Below, in pieces: positions 20,328-23,665 of a DNA stretch of 23,665 nt (its first letter is position 1; every line of letters starts with the position of its first letter). The stretch is from a virus. Under the pieces are notes generated by a model that was given only the letters and a program-made list of their open reading frames with translations, was not told the DNA's origin and made no database searches. The translations under genes were made by a program, and so were the position numbers. The DNA is taken from IMG/VR virus record IMGVR_UViG_3300044823_000094, positions 1 through 23,665 of that record. One strand, written 5' to 3'.

Positions 20328-20756
20328 ATGGCCAACATTATTAGCATGGGATATGAGGGGATGATTTATTACGGTGCGCCAGGCAGTAGTGCCACCACGC
20401 TGCTGACGAACAGCCGTGACGTAAAAATCACGCTCGAACCTCAATATGGCAATACAACGGTACGCGGCGATAGCACATCGCCACCGGTTGAGAGCGTCGG
20501 AGTCTCTTCCATCAAGTGGGGTGCGACGTTGAGCATGGTAAACAAGACCAGCGACACCGCCTTGACGGCGATGCTCACGGCAGCGACGACGGGTGCGCCT
20601 ATCGCCTTGCGGTTCAAGAGCACTACGTCTGGCAAAGGCTACGACGGCGATGTGAACGTCAAATACGAACAGGGCGCGCCGCTAAAAGGCGAGCAAACTC
20701 TTGACTTTTCTTTCGAGCCGAACCGCGATCTTCGCGTCCCCGTGCTGCTTGTGTAA
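20328..20756 (+). CDS. Major tail (tube) protein
   Basis: A 142-aa protein from ATG 20328 with TAAGGA 9 nt upstream. It is compact and beta-rich. The C-terminal YDGDVNVKYEQGAPLKGEQT followed by LDFSFEPNRDLR resembles the tube-protein signature of lambda V-type proteins (GD strand, then PLK and a final strand pair). Position before the tail chaperones supports this. About 140 residues is short for lambda V, but usual for tube proteins of related siphophages. Confidence 0.65.
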   Translation: MANIISMGYEGMIYYGAPGSSATTLLTNSRDVKITLEPQYGNTTVRGDSTSPPVESVGVSSIKWGATLSMVNKTSDTALTAMLTAATTGAPIALRFKSTTSGKGYDGDVNVKYEQGAPLKGEQTLDFSFEPNRDLRVPVLLV

Positions 20757-20804
20757 TCCGCTCCCACACCAAATCACAGACCACAACGCAAAGGAATTTA
20801 CATT

Positions 20805-21434
20805 ATGGCTATTTCTGGCGCTCAGCCCGGATCGGTGCAAATGGTTGCATCGCTCGGCGGAAAAACTCTCACCGCCAACGTGGCGACAAACGGCTCTGTG
20901 TTGCTACAGCCAAGCGTGACTGCTCCGGCAATCCTCACTGGCCAATCCGCCTCAATGGCTTACGTGAGCGGCACGCAAGCCATTATCACGTTTTCATCCG
21001 CTCACGGCCTGGCAGGAACGGAAACGCTTGCCACGTTCTGGACCGGTGGTGTCGCTTATGAGGGATCGATTACCTCTCACGATACGCTGACGGCACATAT
21101 CACTTTTGCCGCTGGAACAGCAGTTCCGAGTCCTGGGCCGACGACGGTCAACGTGGCGGTGGGACAATCACTGACCGATCTTACTATGGTTGGCTCCAAC
21201 TTGGAGCAGCTTCTTATTGACAGTCAGCAGGCCGGCTTTATCGATATGCTCGACGGCACGGCTGCCAGTCGTCTCGCAACGGCGATTGGTCCATCGAATG
21301 CCAGTCCAGGCCCTTACGTTTGGCCGATCACGACAGGGCAAGCGGTTCCGTTCTCGCAAACTATTACCGACATCGTTTTCTACAACAATAGCACAAGTTC
21401 GGCGGTTATGACCGTTACGGCATCTCTATTGTAA
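20805..21434 (+). CDS. Virion structural protein, role unknown
   Basis: A 209-aa protein from ATG 20805 with AAAGGA about 9 nt upstream. It is almost wholly Ser/Thr/Ala/Gly/Val-rich, acidic to neutral and beta-strand-like, with an Ig-like or tail-fibre feel (GSVQMVASLGGKTLTANVAT, YEGSITSHDTLTAHITFAAG). A helical patch lies at SNLEQLLIDSQQAGFIDML. It lies between the tail tube gene and the tail chaperone and so is probably a second tail or surface protein. No family recognised. Confidence 0.55.
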   Translation: MAISGAQPGSVQMVASLGGKTLTANVATNGSVLLQPSVTAPAILTGQSASMAYVSGTQAIITFSSAHGLAGTETLATFWTGGVAYEGSITSHDTLTAHITFAAGTAVPSPGPTTVNVAVGQSLTDLTMVGSNLEQLLIDSQQAGFIDMLDGTAASRLATAIGPSNASPGPYVWPITTGQAVPFSQTITDIVFYNNSTSSAVMTVTASLL

Positions 21435-21444
21435 GGGTGGTAAA

Positions 21445-22029
21445 GTGTCAAAGTTCAAAGACGACAAGGGCCGAGAGTGGGACGTTGTTACCAATGTTCT
21501 CACGTTCGGCCGTGTGCGCGAGGAGATGAAGTTCGACTTGCCTGAACTTCTCCTCTCGGAAAAAAGCGCGACGAATGGCGAACCGGAGAACCGAGTGCTT
21601 GACCGGCTCACGGAAGACGTGGTCGAGTTGGCTCAGCTTCTCTTTGTCATGGTGCAAGATCAAGTCGAGGCGGCTGGCGTGACCCAATCGGACTTTTACG
21701 GTTCGCTGGACGAGGAAGCCTTGACGCAAGGATTGTGGGCGGTCCTGGAGAGTGTGGTGGGTTTTTCCCGGAGCGGAGCGAAACAAGAGGCGCTCCGCAA
21801 AGTTCTAACAACGGCGCGGCGAGTGGAGATGTTGCAAGAGGCGAAGGCGCAGAGTGTGCTGCAATCGCCGGAACTGGCAGCGGAGATCGAGAGAGAGGTC
21901 CAAAATGCGTTGAGTCCGCCCACGCCGTTGGCGAAGCCAATTGGCAGCGATGCTGGGAACTTGCCGGACTCCTCAGAATCGACCTTACCGATAGACGAGT
22001 TGCCGGTCGGCATAGCCTTCGAACGCTGA
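21445..22029 (+). CDS. Tail assembly chaperone (gpG-like)
   Basis: A 194-aa protein from GTG 21445, with AGGGTGG 4 nt upstream. It is acidic to neutral and helical, starting KFKDDKGREWDVVTNVLTFG, with a central helical domain (EDVVELAQLLFVMVQDQV, ALTQGLWAVLESVVGFSR), as in tail chaperones. The C-terminal 35 residues are Pro/Ser-rich and likely a flexible tail. It lies directly before the tape measure gene, as lambda G does. The -1 frame is open across it and runs on to 22244, which suggests a programmed frameshift product. Confidence 0.65.
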   Translation: MSKFKDDKGREWDVVTNVLTFGRVREEMKFDLPELLLSEKSATNGEPENRVLDRLTEDVVELAQLLFVMVQDQVEAAGVTQSDFYGSLDEEALTQGLWAVLESVVGFSRSGAKQEALRKVLTTARRVEMLQEAKAQSVLQSPELAAEIEREVQNALSPPTPLAKPIGSDAGNLPDSSESTLPIDELPVGIAFER

Positions 22030-22244
22030 CGCCCATGGCGCGTGGTGCCTGGATCGCGGTCGCCTACCCGGCGGCGGTAATCCATAACGCGATGGTAATG
22101 GAGGCTGGAATCATGCAGGCTTACGACATCGACCCCTACTGCCTGCTGAGCGATGCGGATGAGGCACCCGCCACCGTTACCACAATGCCGTATAACGAGG
22201 ATCTACTTGAAAGTCTCGCAACCAAGGGAGTCCCGTTAGGGTAG
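21765..22244 (+). CDS. Probable -1 frameshift extension of the tail chaperone (GT-like)
   Basis: The -1 frame is open from well before 21735 to TAG 22242-22244, and from about 21935 it reads like real protein: NWQRCWELAGLLRIDL, SLRTLTPMARGAWIAV, then a helical patch and DIDPYCLLSD. The W-x-RCWELAG segment resembles the extension domain of siphophage chaperone pairs. A canonical slippery heptamer GGGTTTT, in phase G_GGT_TTT, lies at 21759-21765. Coordinates here start at that site. The shift could lie later, since zero-frame sequence looks native to about 21930. ATG 22035 has no ribosome binding site, so independent translation is less likely. Confidence 0.55.
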   Translation, partial: FPERSETRGAPQSSNNGAASGDVARGEGAECAAIAGTGSGDRERGPKCVESAHAVGEANWQRCWELAGLLRIDLTDRRVAGRHSLRTLTPMARGAWIAVAYPAAVIHNAMVMEAGIMQAYDIDPYCLLSDADEAPATVTTMPYNEDLLESLATKGVPLG

Positions 22245-22252
22245 GCTGTCCA

Positions 22253-23665
22253 ATGGCCGGAACTTCCGACATTATTGCTGGTCGCGCCGCGGTAGAAATC
22301 TACCTTAATCGCTCCGCCCTGACAAAGGGCCTAAAGTCCGTCGCCGGCGAGTTTAAGGCGTTTGGCGATGGGGCGGCAGCTATTGGCAAGCGACTGATGG
22401 CGATGGGCGCTATGATAACGGCCCCCATGATGCTCGCAGCGAAGTCTTGGGCGGAATCCGGGGCGGAACTAGCCCGCATGAGCCAACGCACAGGCATGGC
22501 TGTGGAGCAATTGTCGGCGTTGAAGTTCGCGGCCGAATCCACGGGTACAAGTTTTGAGGCTGTCGAGTCGGGCATCAAGCGGATGCAGCGAGCGATTTAT
22601 CAAGCCGCGCAAGGCAATGGCAGTGGCCCGGCGTTTCTTCACAATCTGATTGGCAAGGATTCGGAAACGCAACTGGAGACGATAGCCGACAAGCTGGCAA
22701 CTCTGACCGATCCTGCACAGCGGGCGGCCGTGGCCATGCAGATTTTCGGCCGTGGTGGTACGGAAATGTTACCGATGCTTTCCAAGGTTTCAGCCGGGCT
22801 ACGCGAGTTCCGCAAGGAAGCGGAAAACATGGGCATGATCCGCTCGAAGGAAAGTGCCGAGGCTGGGTTGGCATTGTCAGTTGCGTTTACCCACATGACT
22901 GGGGCTCTTAATTCCCTAAAAAACGCCCTGGCAACCGCCATTGGTCCGCTGATTACCGGCTTTCTCGGTGGTATGAAAAACAACATTCTCGCGGCGCGTG
23001 ATTGGCTCAAGTCACATCAGCCATTGGTGCAACTGATTTTCAAGATCGGAGTGGCAGCGACGGCAGCGGGGGCGGGGCTGTGCGTATTTGGAAAGGTGAT
23101 GCGCGAAGTTGGCAACATCTTCTCCGTTGGCGTGAAGATCATCGGTATTGTCGGGCACGTAATTTCGTTGTTGTTATTGCCGGTAAAAATGGTTTCTGGG
23201 CTAATCGGCTCGGTGTTGTCGGGAGCACTCGGGATTGTAAAGGGTGCATTTTCAACAGTCGCAAGCGTAATTAGCGGCGTGTTTTCCGCTGCAATCTGGG
23301 GCGTGAAAATCGCAGTCGGGGCGTTGGCTATTGCGTGGAGCATACTCACCGGCGCGTTGAATATCGGCATATCGGTTATCTCGGGAGTTGTCGGGGCGTT
23401 GGCTGGGTTTTTGGCAATGGGTCCAGTCGGAATACTCTTGCTCATTCCGGCGGCGCTGGGGTTGGTTGCAGCGTGGATGGCGATGAAGCCGGCAATTTCG
23501 GACGCTGCATCGGGTCTATCGGAGTTTGGCGGAAAGGCAACGCAGGCATCGAAGAACGCGGTCTCTTCGGCAGGAAAAATCGTTAGCGATGTCGGCGGCA
23601 AGATACGCGAGGCCGTTCCGCAGTGGGTCACTGCTATCAAGTCTTTTGCGAGCAACACCGCCTCG
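22253..23665 (+). CDS. Tape measure protein, N-terminal part (runs off window)
   Basis: From ATG 22253 the frame is open for 471 codons to the last base, so the gene continues beyond the window. The N-terminus (IIAGRAAVEIYLNRSALTKG) and the following helical SWAESGAELARMSQRTGM, with QIFGRGGTEMLPML, match phage tape measure proteins. Residues about 257-410 contain several long hydrophobic helices (such as IIGIVGHVISLLLLPVKM), as in lambda H-type proteins that reach the cell membrane. It sets tail length and joins DNA ejection. The ribosome binding site is a GGGTAGG-type signal 8-14 nt upstream. No internal stop is present. Confidence 0.9.
   Translation, partial: MAGTSDIIAGRAAVEIYLNRSALTKGLKSVAGEFKAFGDGAAAIGKRLMAMGAMITAPMMLAAKSWAESGAELARMSQRTGMAVEQLSALKFAAESTGTSFEAVESGIKRMQRAIYQAAQGNGSGPAFLHNLIGKDSETQLETIADKLATLTDPAQRAAVAMQIFGRGGTEMLPMLSKVSAGLREFRKEAENMGMIRSKESAEAGLALSVAFTHMTGALNSLKNALATAIGPLITGFLGGMKNNILAARDWLKSHQPLVQLIFKIGVAATAAGAGLCVFGKVMREVGNIFSVGVKIIGIVGHVISLLLLPVKMVSGLIGSVLSGALGIVKGAFSTVASVISGVFSAAIWGVKIAVGALAIAWSILTGALNIGISVISGVVGALAGFLAMGPVGILLLIPAALGLVAAWMAMKPAISDAASGLSEFGGKATQASKNAVSSAGKIVSDVGGKIREAVPQWVTAIKSFASNTAS

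Noticed and set aside
23017-23658. 213-aa minus-strand ORF
   Set aside because: It is an Ile/Thr/Pro/Ala-rich mirror of the hydrophobic helices of the tape measure gene.

Overview
The window is a tailed-phage genome segment (prophage or phage contig). All intact genes lie on the + strand in lambda-like late order: primase, radical SAM enzyme, small and large terminase, an accessory block, gpW-position protein, portal, protease-capsid fusion, decoration protein, head-tail connectors, tail tube, tail chaperone and tape measure. No integrase, lysis gene, tRNA or CRISPR array is visible. The moderately high GC, the protease-capsid fusion and the style of several hypothetical proteins remind me of phages of Planctomycetota. 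That host assignment is inference from family resemblance and was not tested.

Positions 1-1990 differ from the rest. They hold a protein C-terminus entering from the left edge, a short ORF with a ParB-like N-terminal signature, an unrecognised ORF, and on the minus strand the C-terminal part of a second, unrelated portal protein. That portal reading frame stops abruptly at 1990. This looks like a remnant of another phage joined to the present one near 1990-2000.

Positions 2044-5764 form the replication and regulation part: a small winged-helix protein whose start is unclear, an unknown protein with a C-terminal HTH-like segment, four copies of ACCCGAAC around a strong terminator, two small ORFs, an archaeo-eukaryotic-type primase and an overlapping radical SAM protein.

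Positions 5769-10362 hold the packaging operon: terminase small subunit (its start codon sits in a hairpin loop), a gpA-like large terminase, a GroES-like co-chaperonin, a small coiled protein and two zinc-ribbon proteins. The GroES-like protein may serve folding of the capsid or another virion protein.

Positions 10402-11556 form a separate transcription unit: a hairpin abutting a near-consensus promoter, a structured leader, an uncharacterised 231-aa protein, then a 241-bp array of 45 pentamers of the form GTCNN, closed by a textbook terminator. GTC is invariant in all 45 units while NN takes 12 of the 16 possible dinucleotides. The units are grouped 2/15/15/13 by four-base separators. This is the most unusual feature of the window. 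The protein upstream has a glycine-rich C-terminal loop and an LPATAFRTAM segment that remind me of RAMP (Cas7-like) RNA-binding proteins, so a protein/periodic-RNA pair is a testable idea.

Positions 11623-23665 are the virion module. Notable points are a 1006-aa fusion of prohead protease, charged linker and major capsid protein with a perfect internal ribosome binding site for the capsid part, a decoration protein with a carbohydrate-binding-like domain and fibre-like repeats, and a tail chaperone with a probable -1 frameshift extension. The tape measure gene runs off the right edge.
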